Below the pieces are notes generated by a model that did no database searches, was not told the origin of the DNA, and was given only the letters and a program-made list of their open reading frames with translations. Positions 1 through 7,944 of a DNA stretch of 64,000 nucleotides are shown here, piece by piece. Origin of the DNA: Ardenticatenaceae bacterium (GTDB lineage Bacteria > Chloroflexota > Anaerolineae > Promineifilales > Promineifilaceae); contig JASJCR010000041.1 of assembly GCA_030065875.1 (NCBI GenBank), forward strand, positions 1 through 64,000, read 5' to 3'. Position 1 is the stretch's first letter. Each line of letters begins with the position of its first letter. The translations under genes and the position numbers were made by a program.

Positions 1-1
1 A

Positions 2-505
2 GGCACTGAACCGGGTCTGGAATCGAGCAACTACTTTGGTCCCAAATACGGGGCCACCGCCAGCGGCGTCCACGCCATGATCATCGAGCTCGATCCGGAA
101 ACTTTTGATTTGGAGATAAAAAAATATGTTGTGGTCCACGACTGCGGTGCGGTCATCAATCCGCTAATTTTAGACGGCCAGATCCACGGTGGTGTGGCCC
201 AGGGGATCGGCAACGCCTTTTACGAGAAGCTGGCCTATGACGAAAACGGCCAGCTTCTGACCGGTTCGTTTATGGATTATTTGCTGCCCACCGCCCTTGA
301 CGTGCCGGAAATGACCCTCGACCACATTACGACTGAATCCCCCCTCAATCCCCTGGGTATCAAAGGGGCCGGGGAAGCCGGGGCGATCCCAGTTGGTCCG
401 CTGTTTGCTCAGGCGATCGAAGACGCCATCAACCGCCCTGAAGTGGAAATCCTGGAAATTCCGCTGAGCCCCAGCAAAGTCTGGGGATTTGTAAATCAAT
501 CATGA
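2..505 (+). CDS. Xanthine dehydrogenase/CO dehydrogenase-type molybdopterin-binding subunit, C-terminal fragment
   Basis: The reading frame is open from base 2 to the TGA at 503-505, so only the last ~167 residues of a protein normally near 750-800 residues are present; the 5' part lies outside the window. The fragment carries features of the C-terminal molybdopterin domain of the xanthine oxidase family: a 'VHDCGAVINP' stretch, 'GGVAQGIGNAFYE' and, near the end, 'GIKGAGEAGAIPV', where the Glu of GxGEAG sits where the family has its active-site base. These enzymes hydroxylate purines, aldehydes or CO with FAD and 2Fe-2S partner subunits, which are not visible here. Carbamate kinase follows after 185 bases; that pairing would fit purine/carbamoyl catabolism, but this is inference. 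Family assignment is secure, substrate is not. Confidence 0.88.
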   Translation, partial: GTEPGLESSNYFGPKYGATASGVHAMIIELDPETFDLEIKKYVVVHDCGAVINPLILDGQIHGGVAQGIGNAFYEKLAYDENGQLLTGSFMDYLLPTALDVPEMTLDHITTESPLNPLGIKGAGEAGAIPVGPLFAQAIEDAINRPEVEILEIPLSPSKVWGFVNQS

Positions 506-600
506 AATGGGCGATACGAAATACGAATTACCGATGGGTTGGCACTTACCGAAGTAGACCTTAAACTTGAGTTTGATGATAAACTAGATATCTTTCGTAT

Positions 601-680
601 CTCGCATTTCGTATCTCGCATTTCGTATCTCGTATTTCGTATCTCGCATTTCGTATCTCGCATTTCGTATCTCGTATTTT
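601..680. repeat. 14-bp tandem repeat array ending just before carbamate kinase
   Basis: Five contiguous 14-bp units of the form CTCGCATTTCGTAT (third unit CTCGTATTTCGTAT) run from 601 to 670, with a partial sixth unit to 680. No spacers separate the units, so this is not a CRISPR array. An inverted short copy (gatacgaaatacgaa) lies at 510-526 just after the upstream stop codon, so the transcript could fold into a long hairpin. The same 14-mer recurs, in the other orientation, between soxB and soxD at 30426-30453. Confidence 0.9.
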
Positions 681-690
681 GGAAATTCTT

Positions 691-1626
691 ATGAAACTCG
701 CAATCGTCGCCATTGGGGGCAACGCCCTCATCACAGATTTAGACAACATTACCGTTGAATCGGAATATCGGGCCGCCGGACAAACCACCCATCATATTGC
801 CAATATGATCGCGGATGGGTGGCGGGTGGTCATCGTGCACGGCAACGGTCCGCAGGTTGGTTTTAACCTGCGTCGCTCCGAGCTGGCTCGTGGCGAGCTG
901 TTTGAGCTGCCGCTCGATGTGTGCGGTACCTTTACCCAGGGGTCGATCGGCTACTATTTCCAGCAAAACCTGCGCAACCAACTGCGCGAATTGGGGATTC
1001 AAATGCCGGTGGTGACCGTCATCAGCCAGGTGTTGGTTGATGCGGAGGATCATGCCTTTGACCGGCCGACCAAGCCGATCGGTATGTTTATGGAAGAAGA
1101 AGACGCCAGGCACGTTGCCGAAACCGGCTGGACCGTGATGGAAGACGCCGGCCGGGGGTGGCGCAGGGTAGTCGCTTCGCCAAAACCGATCCGCATCATC
1201 GAAGAACGGACGATTCAACAGCTGCTTGACAGCGGTTCCATCGTGATTGCCTTGGGTGGGGGCGGCATACCGGTCGTGATGGATGAAAAGGGATACATCA
1301 GCGGCGCCATGGCCGTCATCGACAAGGATTTTTCGGCCGCCCTGCTGGCCAAACAGCTCAAGGCCGATCTTTTGCTCATCAGCACCAGCGTTGAAAAAGT
1401 CGCCCTTGATTTTGGCACCCCGAATGAACGGTGGCTCGATCAAATTACGGCCGCAGAAGCCCGTCAATATCTCGAAGAAGGGCATTTCGCAGAAGGGAGC
1501 ATGAAGCCCAAAATCGAGGCCATCGTGCAATATGTCGAGGCCACCGGTCATGAAGGGTTGATTACCAGCCCGTTTTCCATCGACAAAGCGATGCATCGTA
1601 AAACCGGCACCTGGATCGTGCCATAA
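691..1626 (+). CDS. arcC: Carbamate kinase
   Basis: A 311-residue protein, the usual length for carbamate kinase, which interconverts carbamoyl phosphate plus ADP with carbamate plus ATP. Family features are the N-terminal 'IVAIGGNAL' loop, 'VIVHGNGPQVG' around residues 47-57, 'ALGGGGIPVV' in the middle, 'AVIDKDFSAALLA' and a C-terminal 'GSMKPKIEA'. I start at ATG 691 (MKLAIVAIGG), which matches the family N-terminus; an in-frame TTG at 679 would add four residues from the upstream repeat. There is only a weak ribosome site (GGAA), because a 14-bp tandem array occupies the leader. The gene follows a molybdopterin hydroxylase, so it may harvest ATP from carbamoyl phosphate made in purine or arginine breakdown; no deiminase or transcarbamylase is present to decide. 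Confidence 0.95.
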   Translation: MKLAIVAIGGNALITDLDNITVESEYRAAGQTTHHIANMIADGWRVVIVHGNGPQVGFNLRRSELARGELFELPLDVCGTFTQGSIGYYFQQNLRNQLRELGIQMPVVTVISQVLVDAEDHAFDRPTKPIGMFMEEEDARHVAETGWTVMEDAGRGWRRVVASPKPIRIIEERTIQQLLDSGSIVIALGGGGIPVVMDEKGYISGAMAVIDKDFSAALLAKQLKADLLLISTSVEKVALDFGTPNERWLDQITAAEARQYLEEGHFAEGSMKPKIEAIVQYVEATGHEGLITSPFSIDKAMHRKTGTWIVP

Positions 1627-1899
1627 TTTTTATGAGTCACTTTTAGTTTTGTAACGTTTTGGAATCTCACAAGAGCCTGTCAAAGCTACGGTCTATCCGC
1701 ACGGGCACAATATTAGTAACAGGATGACACGAATTAACAGGATTTCTTCTTTGAAACCGAAAAATTCGTGTAATTCGTGGAATCCTGTTTTTTTGAGTGT
1801 GCCCTCTTACCTCGCTGCTCCTGAAGGCAAAAACTGGGCAAAAACGGGTGCCTGGCCCGCTTATCATTGGTTCTAAACTGATTTTGTGAGGTTGACACA

Positions 1900-2172
1900 A
1901 TGATACGCTTTAATCTGTCCGGTTTGATCATGTTTCTCGTCGCTGCCCTCGTTGGCACAATAGCTTCCCTGATACTTGGGAACAGCGGCATCCTGGTGGC
2001 CGTCGGCGTTCTGATTCCCCTTGATTTGGTCTATCGCTGGCGCAGCAGCGAAGAGGGATGGGCGAAGTGGCTGGCCGGGAATACCGGCGGTTTTCTGGGC
2101 ATTACTCCAGCGTGGATGACCGGGCTGATTTTGCTGGGAATTCATTTTTCCGGATGGCTTGATTTAGCTTAA
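1900..2172 (+). CDS. Small membrane protein, unknown function
   Basis: A 90-residue protein beginning at ATG 1900 with GAGG ten bases upstream. Two hydrophobic helices form the first half (residues ~8-28 and ~29-45, with G- and A-rich segments), then a charged 'YRWRSSEEGWAKWL' turn, then a third helix near residues 65-88. I do not recognise the family. It stands alone: 270 bases from carbamate kinase and nearly 200 from the next gene. An integral membrane location is clear from composition; no function can be given. Confidence 0.6.
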   Translation: MIRFNLSGLIMFLVAALVGTIASLILGNSGILVAVGVLIPLDLVYRWRSSEEGWAKWLAGNTGGFLGITPAWMTGLILLGIHFSGWLDLA

Positions 2173-2362
2173 GGTAGATTTTGCACTTTCTGGATAACCA
2201 GGTTCCGCTGACATTTGATTCATTTTAGGGTCATCGCTTTCAAAGCTGCAGTGAGCTGCTGCTTGACAACTCCTTGTCATCAGAACGGAGCACGGCGGCC
2301 TTAAAGATATTAAACGCATTAGCGCCGAATTCCATAACTTGACAGGCGCATTTTTTCCTCTA

Positions 2363-2384
2363 TTATATGTATATGCATGTAAAT
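2363..2384. promoter_or_regulatory. Probable MarR operator overlapping its own gene start
   Basis: TTATATGTATATGCATGT spans 2363-2380 and matches the sequence at 2862-2879 in 17 of 18 positions. Both copies sit at the 5' end of a gene in a marR/target pair and contain a near-palindrome around ATGTATATnCAT. The placement suggests autoregulation plus control of the downstream membrane-protein gene. That MarR binds here is inferred. Confidence 0.6.
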
Positions 2385-2840
2385 TTCCGCGGTGAAACCC
2401 ACCACTTTCCAATCGATCAAAATAATCCGCTTTTTTGCCTAAACTCAAACATGCGCAAAATGAGCCGCGTGTTGGGCAAGCTGTATACGGCCGAGCTGCG
2501 AGAATCTGAGCTTCAGGGAAATCAGTTTACAACCCTGTCCGCGATTAGCGGCTTTGGCGAAGTAACCATTGGTGAACTCAGTGAGTTTTTGCTCATGGAC
2601 CAAACCACCGTCACGCGCAGCATAAATCTGCTCAAAAAAGATGAATATGTTGAGGTGGTTCCCGGTGATGATCGCCGCGTACGCCTCGTTCGCCTGACAG
2701 AAAAAGGGCGGGCGGCGGTTGAAACGACCTATCCGCTGTGGCAAAAAGCACAGGAGCAGGTGTGGGAAGCGCTTGGATCCGACAAGATCACCGGTTTTTT
2801 TGAGCTGGTTGATCAAATTGCCGCACTTGATGAGTCATAA
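2367..2840 (+). CDS. MarR family transcriptional regulator
   Basis: A MarR-type winged-helix regulator of 157 residues. The 'FCLNSNMRKMSRVLGKLY' segment near residues 24-41 matches the conserved family N-terminus, 'TIGELSEFLLMDQTTVTRSINLL' is the recognition helix, and 'GDDRRVRLVRLTEKG' is the wing. Only ATG codons at 2367 and 2373 precede the conserved region, and both lie inside the presumed operator with no good ribosome site, so translation may be leaderless or start at a non-standard codon. The next gene has the same operator and begins 56 bases after this stop, so the pair is likely one self-regulated unit. Ligand unknown. Confidence 0.88.
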   Translation: MYMHVNFRGETHHFPIDQNNPLFCLNSNMRKMSRVLGKLYTAELRESELQGNQFTTLSAISGFGEVTIGELSEFLLMDQTTVTRSINLLKKDEYVEVVPGDDRRVRLVRLTEKGRAAVETTYPLWQKAQEQVWEALGSDKITGFFELVDQIAALDES

Positions 2841-2861
2841 GTGACTCTATTTTTTTGAGTT

Positions 2862-2883
2862 TTATATGTATATACATGTTTTA
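2862..2883. promoter_or_regulatory. Second MarR operator copy, upstream of membrane protein
   Basis: TTATATGTATATACATGT at 2862-2879 repeats the sequence at the marR 5' end (one difference in 18) and contains the perfect 12-bp palindrome ATGTATATACAT. It lies directly before the ribosome site (AGGAGA, 2883-2888) of the gene at 2897. An internal operator suggests the membrane protein is regulated independently of marR read-through. Confidence 0.6.
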
Positions 2884-2896
2884 GGAGAAACGAGAT

Positions 2897-3622
2897 ATGA
2901 CCTTATCATTCACCCAAACTTTTTTGTCAACCACTTTTATTGTGGGAATCGCCGTTTTTGTGCTGATGGCCTGCAGCGCATTTCTTGGATATGCGGTTGG
3001 AACACAAAAAAAATCGCTTTATCGGCCGATCCTCCTGCTCGGCGGCATCGCCCTGTGGTTTAGTGTGGCCATTGCCACCAGCACAGCCGGGCTGATTGGC
3101 TTTGATCTGGTGCTGCCCTTTGCTATTTTGCCTATCATTGGCGGTGCCTTGTTATCTTACACGCCCATGATCAAGGGGCTTCTAAAACAAATTCCAACTC
3201 ACTGGTTTGTGTTTTTACAAACATACCGGGTCGCTGGCGCAATATTTATCTTCCCCTACATGACGGAAGGGATTTTAACTCGTGGATTTGCGCTTAATGC
3301 CGGGATTGGGGACATTCTAACCGGCGTTCTGGCATTTCCGGTTGCCTGGCTGATCATGCGCCACGGCCGGCGCTACAAATGGCTTTTCTTCGCCTGGAGC
3401 GCGTTTGGCATTCTTGACTTAATCGTGGCCCCGGCATCGGCCGCCTACTACGGTTTTTCAACAGCTGAGGCTTTATTCCCCATCACGGCCATCCCCCTGT
3501 TTCTGGGTCCACCTCTCGGTATTCTGCTGCATATCATCACGCTACGCAGCTTCAACCTGCGGTTTGGTGAAGTTCACATCAGCAAATCTACAGCCGCTCA
3601 GAATTTAGCGTCAAGGGTTTGA
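2897..3622 (+). CDS. Multi-pass membrane protein, probable MarR target
   Basis: A 241-residue, strongly hydrophobic protein with about seven membrane segments: residues ~10-32, 45-68, 70-90, ~105-125, 135-152, ~160-178 and ~190-215. ATG 2897 is preceded by AGGAGA at a good distance. I do not recognise the family. It shares an 18-bp operator-like site with the marR gene just upstream, so it is probably the regulated product, perhaps a transporter or a membrane stress protein; that role is inferred from position only. The C-terminus ('FGEVHISKSTAAQNLASRV') is polar and probably cytoplasmic or exposed. Confidence 0.7.
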   Translation: MTLSFTQTFLSTTFIVGIAVFVLMACSAFLGYAVGTQKKSLYRPILLLGGIALWFSVAIATSTAGLIGFDLVLPFAILPIIGGALLSYTPMIKGLLKQIPTHWFVFLQTYRVAGAIFIFPYMTEGILTRGFALNAGIGDILTGVLAFPVAWLIMRHGRRYKWLFFAWSAFGILDLIVAPASAAYYGFSTAEALFPITAIPLFLGPPLGILLHIITLRSFNLRFGEVHISKSTAAQNLASRV

Positions 3623-3721
3623 CCTTATATACCCCATCCGCCGCTTCACAAAAACCGTTTGGCGAAGCGGCGGATCATCCCGTAAATACTTTTGCCACAG
3701 ATACGCACAGAATTCCCTACT

Positions 3722-3785
3722 CAATCTGTGAAAATCCGTGTTAATCCGTGGCTTTTTTTAACAATTCTTTTTGTAAACCACTTAA
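3722..3785. repeat. Dispersed 'ccacggattaacacgga' repeat (family F4)
   Basis: Contains the complement of CCACGGATTAACACGGATTT followed by a T-run and 'aacaattcttt'. The copy at 4862-4918 matches it for about 60 bases including the T-run. Other copies lie at 23327, 54986, 56958 and 61249, in both orientations, always between genes. Confidence 0.8.
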
Positions 3786-3826
3786 TAGTGATCCATTAAA
3801 AAAAGCAAAATAACAAGAGGTCAAAA

Positions 3827-4696
3827 ATGAGAGCAACTGATCCAATGACAACGACAAAATTTTCAGCACAAACGCCCCCCCAGGCCATTAATTCAGCAAA
3901 ACGCAGCCGAAAACAGCAGCGCCTGCTGGCTCGCTATGGACCGTGGGCGCTGGTCACCGGCGCTTCATCAGGCATCGGCCGGGAAATCGCACTCCTGTTA
4001 GCCCAAGCCGGATTTAATCTCGTTTTGGTCGCCCGCCGAGAGGAACTGCTCAACGATCTGGCAGAGGCCATGGCCCACCAGCACCACATTGAAGTGCGGG
4101 TCATCCCGGCCGACCTGGCTGATTCAGCGGCCGTAAGCAAAATCATGCAGTTTACGCAAACCATTGATATCGGCCTGCTCATCGCCGCAGCCGGTTTTGG
4201 CACCTCTGGCACATTTGCCACCAGCTCTCTGGAAGAAGAAATCAACATGCTCAACGTCAACTGCCTGGCCCTTATGGCGCTAACCCAGCAGTTTGGTCAG
4301 CGTTTCATCAAGCGCGGCCGGGGCGGCATGGTCTTGCTAAGCTCAATTGTGGCTTTTCAGGGAAACCCCAATGCGGCTCATTACTCGGCCACCAAGGCAT
4401 ATGTGCAAGCTTTGGCCGAAGCGCTGTATGTCGAAATGGCCCCTTTGGGAGTAGATGTATTAGCGGCAGCACCTGGTCCGACTAACAGTGGTTTTGCCGA
4501 CCGGGCGGGAATGACCATGGGGGCTGCCCTTAGTCCGGCCGATGTAGCCCAGCCAATCCTCAATGCCCTCGGCCGCCGGCCCACAGTCCTGCCCGGATTC
4601 TTATCAAAGCTTATTACCTATTCTCTCATCCCGCTGCCGCGAGCGCTTCGCGTGCGCATCATGGGCATGGTCATGAGCGGCATGGTTCAGCATTAA
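3827..4696 (+). CDS. SDR family NAD(P)-dependent oxidoreductase
   Basis: A 289-residue short-chain dehydrogenase of the classical type. The dinucleotide site 'LVTGASSGIGREIALLL' lies near residues 43-59, the catalytic Ser in 'GMVLLSSIVAFQG' and the Tyr/Lys pair in 'HYSATKAYVQALAEAL' (YxxxK). The 'AAAGFG' segment replaces the usual NNAG. ATG 3827 follows an AGAGG site; an in-frame ATG at 3845 is also possible because the first ~35 residues are polar and poorly conserved. The C-terminus 'LPGFLSKLITYSLIPLPRALRVRIMG' resembles the membrane-associated tail seen in SDRs acting on lipids. It stands between two copies of the F4 repeat and is probably monocistronic. Substrate unknown. Confidence 0.9.
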   Translation: MRATDPMTTTKFSAQTPPQAINSAKRSRKQQRLLARYGPWALVTGASSGIGREIALLLAQAGFNLVLVARREELLNDLAEAMAHQHHIEVRVIPADLADSAAVSKIMQFTQTIDIGLLIAAAGFGTSGTFATSSLEEEINMLNVNCLALMALTQQFGQRFIKRGRGGMVLLSSIVAFQGNPNAAHYSATKAYVQALAEALYVEMAPLGVDVLAAAPGPTNSGFADRAGMTMGAALSPADVAQPILNALGRRPTVLPGFLSKLITYSLIPLPRALRVRIMGMVMSGMVQH

Positions 4697-4794
4697 AGTT
4701 TTAGATTCTGAAAGAGGATAGAACCTTCCAAAGCTATTCATGAAAGAAAAATAAAAGCTGAGGCTGACTAAGTTACAAAATGATTATCTCTAAA

Positions 4795-4918
4795 GAAGGT
4801 GTCCGCAGAGCGCGTAGCGCAGAACCAAAGGTTCGCAGATTTTTGAAGATTAGAGAGAGAAATCCGTGAAAATCCGTGTTAATCCGTGGCTTTTTTTAGC
4901 AATTCTTTGTGTAACTTG
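4795..4918. repeat. Long copy of F4 repeat
   Basis: Begins 'gtgtccgcagagcgcg' and continues through 'ggttcgcagattttt' to the 'aatccgtgttaatccgtgg' core and a T-run. In reverse complement it aligns with 61249-61355 over about 100 bases, including the words for 'ctgcgaacc' and 'ttctgcgct'. This shows the family has a long form. Confidence 0.75.
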
Positions 4919-4919
4919 C

Positions 4920-6458
4920 CTAATTTTTTAACACTTCTTTTTCGATACGCAATCTTAAAAACAAGTCATTGGTGGTGGCAGCGACAGCCCGCCACACCGG
5001 CCGTAGCGCAGGCTCTTTGAAAAGCGAGTTGAGCCAGACCAGAGCTAGCTGAAACTCGGCCGGCAAAGTCGGCCATGTTTTAACCGCCTCGGTTAATGCT
5101 TCATCAAAATAATGTCTTCCAGGATCGGCGGGTAAATCAACCGGCGGTGGGCTCTGCTCTCTTTTTTCGGCCAAAAACCGAGATCGGCCAAATACGGAGT
5201 CCAGTTCGGCGGCGTGCTCCATACAGGCGATTCCTTCCGCCTGACGGCCGGGATACCAAAGGGTCATTCCTAACTCAACCCAGTGCTGATGGTTATTTGG
5301 CTCGCGCAAAACGGCAAAAGCGGCCACCGTGCGGGCGGCTTCACTGTAACCCGCCCGTGACATCCTGGCCGCTACTTCATCAAGACGCCTGCCATCGGTA
5401 AATTCATTATCTTCGTTAACCGCTTGCCCGCTCAGATACAGCTGCGACAGACCGCCAGCCCCGGAGGCGTAAAAGAAAGTCCCGCTAAAAAGCCCCCCAG
5501 TCGCCACAATCAGGCAGCTGCTGGCCTGAGTGGGTTCGCGATCCAGCACGTGTTGTAGGGCATACCGCATGTAGTGAATGACGTCCTGATTGTCGCTGTG
5601 AAACGGCCCCAGGCGAAACCAGTGCAGGCCGATCATAGCCGCGATCGCATGCTGGTATCCCGGTAAAAAGAGACCGGGCACGGCCAGAGCATGAGCATAA
5701 ACGGCCAAAGCGGCCGTGCGCCATCGGGCAAGCACCGGAAATCCCTGGCTGCGTAATTCCTGCGGCAGAAACCTGGCGGAAGGGGGGTCAAGCAGACCGG
5801 CGCGGCCGAGGGCGGTGTCGAGCTCAGCCCACTGATGATGGGTTTCCTCGCTCTTCGGATCAAGCGGTTCAACTGCGGCCGCCCACACCTCTAAATCCGC
5901 CAACGGCTTAAGGGGAGCCTGCTCCATCGCCGCCACAGCCGCTCGACACTGCTCTTGCCAGGCGCGAATACGGCCGTGATCTTGCAGCCAAAGATTATAA
6001 TCATATGCCCAGTCATTGTGGCACTCTTCCAGCGCCTCGATCGGCATTACGACCCCGTCACCACTCCCGTCTTCTGTAAAACGAAAAAATCGCAGCGGTC
6101 CTTCTTCAAGCTCGTCGATCTCTTCCCACTCAAGTAATGTTAACCAGCGCTGCCGCTCTTCATCGCTCACCTCAACCGGGGTTAATTGCACGGCCGGTAC
6201 AATGATTTTTCCGGCCGCCAAACGATTTAAGAAATCACGCCCCGCCTCATTGCCTGGCCAACTGCCGGGTTGTTGAACAGCCTGATCTTCACCCAAAGCG
6301 ATATTCAACAAAGAGACAATCGGCTGCACCAGGGCCGGTTCCCCCTCAAACCAAACGTCATCCATCGTACCCATGAGCCGCAGCTCAAACTCGGTATCCT
6401 TTAGGAGGACGATACGCAGAGGAAAGGATATAGCATCATCAATATTTGAAAATGACAA
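4920..6458 (-). CDS. Unrecognised 512-residue protein
   Basis: A long, acidic, tryptophan-rich protein without signal peptide or membrane segment, so probably cytoplasmic. TTG 6458 is the start: an AGGAGGAG ribosome site lies 8 bases upstream, stronger than for any later codon. I do not recognise the N-terminal part (residues 1-~200, containing 'LLEWEEIDELEEGPLRFFRF'). The region around residues 370-430 ('AARTVAAFAVLREPNNHQHW', then 'AEGIACMEHAAELDS') resembles helical TPR-type pairs. Neighbours are an SDR (opposite strand) and a P450 157 bases upstream on the same strand, which give no functional clue. Composition and codon use resemble the surroundings. Confidence 0.7.
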   Translation of the reverse strand: MSFSNIDDAISFPLRIVLLKDTEFELRLMGTMDDVWFEGEPALVQPIVSLLNIALGEDQAVQQPGSWPGNEAGRDFLNRLAAGKIIVPAVQLTPVEVSDEERQRWLTLLEWEEIDELEEGPLRFFRFTEDGSGDGVVMPIEALEECHNDWAYDYNLWLQDHGRIRAWQEQCRAAVAAMEQAPLKPLADLEVWAAAVEPLDPKSEETHHQWAELDTALGRAGLLDPPSARFLPQELRSQGFPVLARWRTAALAVYAHALAVPGLFLPGYQHAIAAMIGLHWFRLGPFHSDNQDVIHYMRYALQHVLDREPTQASSCLIVATGGLFSGTFFYASGAGGLSQLYLSGQAVNEDNEFTDGRRLDEVAARMSRAGYSEAARTVAAFAVLREPNNHQHWVELGMTLWYPGRQAEGIACMEHAAELDSVFGRSRFLAEKREQSPPPVDLPADPGRHYFDEALTEAVKTWPTLPAEFQLALVWLNSLFKEPALRPVWRAVAATTNDLFLRLRIEKEVLKN

Positions 6459-6615
6459 ATTTACGTCTCCTCCTTGATTGTTCTTATTTGAATATCAATT
6501 TCTCAAACTTTTAATAAGTTATCCTGGGAAACCAGACAAACAGTCTTTTATTCTTTCCCTGTCCATGGGAGAGCATGATTCAATAATTAATAAATTGTAA
6601 ACTACTTACCCAAAT

Positions 6616-7809
6616 TTACGGCGGGTTCCATTTTACAGACAGCGCCAGCGGTTTGCGAAAGATAAGCCCGCGCGGCCGAGCGGCCGCCCAGTCATCTGCG
6701 GTTGATCGCAACCTTAAGTCTGGCAGCCGCTGGAGGAGTATTTTGATGGCCACTTCGGCTTCAAGCCTCGCCAGATGCAGCCCGAGGCAAACGTGCGGTC
6801 CCTGAGCAAAGGTGACGTGTGAGCGCAGATTTGAGCGGGACAGGTCAAACAAATCAGGATTTGGAAATATGTTTGGATCTCGATTTGCCCCGAGGAGGGA
6901 AACCCGCACCAAGTCGTCCGCTTTGATTCTTGCTCCCGCCAGGTCAACATCTTTGACGGCATAGCGATCGACTACGGAAGCGGCCGGTTCTAAACGCAAA
7001 GACTCTTCAATGACGGTTGATACCAAAGAAAAATCTGCCTGGACTTCCTGTAGAGCTTGGGGGTTGGTCAGTAAATGAAACAAGGCGTTGGCGATCATGC
7101 CCTCTGTTGTTTCAATACCGCCAAACAGCAAGACGGCCGCATTGGAAATGATTTCATCCGCTGAAAGCCCGGAAGCAGCACCGCTCGCTTCCGCCAGCAA
7201 GCTAGCCGACGGGTCCAGGGTGAGAGACGGCAGCAAACTCGCTTTTAATGCCGCAAAAGCCGCTTTTCCCTCCACTGAAACCGGTTCTCCGGCCGAAACG
7301 CGGGTCACCGCCTCGACAATTTGATCGTACCAGCCCAGCACCGCCTGAACCGGTACCTCATCCAAACCCAAAGCCGCAATCATCGTTTTAACGGCCGTTG
7401 GCCCGGCATACTCGCGGCGCAGTTCAGCCTCCCCTTTTGGCAGAAAGTCATCAAGCAAGGCGTCAATTTGATGGACAAGTGGGGATTTAAACCTATTTTC
7501 GACCTCCCGCTTGCGAAACGGCCGCTCAAACGGGCTCCGATGGCGCTGATGCTGTGCCCCGTCAAGCGAGAGCATACTTGGGCCAACCACCTGCGCGGTT
7601 GAGAAACCGGGGTGATCAACCGTAAAGGATTTGGCATCGCGCATCACCTCAACCGCTAAATCCCAGCGGGTAACCAGCCAGGCGTTTAGCGCCGGCAGCC
7701 AGGAGACAGGCTCGCTGGCTCGCAAGCGATGAAGCAAAGGATACAGGTTGTCCTCAAGGGATGCCGCGGTAATTTGCTCACCAATCGGAAAGTGACGGGT
7801 CATTTTCAT
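6616..7809 (-). CDS. Cytochrome P450
   Basis: A soluble bacterial P450 of 397 residues that would use O2 and two electrons to oxidise a substrate I cannot name. The I-helix motif 'LLFGGIETTEG' is near residues 228-238, the K-helix ExxR in 'ESLRLEP' near 269-272, and the haem loop 'FAQGPHVCLG' spans 334-343 with the axial thiolate at Cys341. The I-helix has Gly-Gly-Ile-Glu-Thr-Thr, with the catalytic acid replaced by Glu. No ferredoxin or reductase is encoded nearby, so electrons must come from elsewhere. A second P450 of the same general type lies at 10008-11210 on the other strand; both share GG(I/V)ETT, suggesting paralogues. Confidence 0.95.
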   Translation of the reverse strand: MKMTRHFPIGEQITAASLEDNLYPLLHRLRASEPVSWLPALNAWLVTRWDLAVEVMRDAKSFTVDHPGFSTAQVVGPSMLSLDGAQHQRHRSPFERPFRKREVENRFKSPLVHQIDALLDDFLPKGEAELRREYAGPTAVKTMIAALGLDEVPVQAVLGWYDQIVEAVTRVSAGEPVSVEGKAAFAALKASLLPSLTLDPSASLLAEASGAASGLSADEIISNAAVLLFGGIETTEGMIANALFHLLTNPQALQEVQADFSLVSTVIEESLRLEPAASVVDRYAVKDVDLAGARIKADDLVRVSLLGANRDPNIFPNPDLFDLSRSNLRSHVTFAQGPHVCLGLHLARLEAEVAIKILLQRLPDLRLRSTADDWAAARPRGLIFRKPLALSVKWNPP

Positions 7810-7944
7810 TCATCGAGGCGATTTCTGGCCACAAATTTCGCCATATGATTGATAAGTAAGAACAGCTTCGGATTGTACGAATTTTTCCGAGAGGCCACAA
7901 ACATGACTTAATTCCCGTCTGGACCCGGTCGGCAATCTGCTAGA

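Noticed and set aside
601..680. Possible CRISPR array
   Set aside because: Units are contiguous without spacers, only 14 bp, and no cas gene is in the window. The same holds for 30834-30889.
739..1596. 285-codon open frame opposite carbamate kinase
   Set aside because: Antisense frame of a well-conserved gene with no ribosome site or recognisable protein features.
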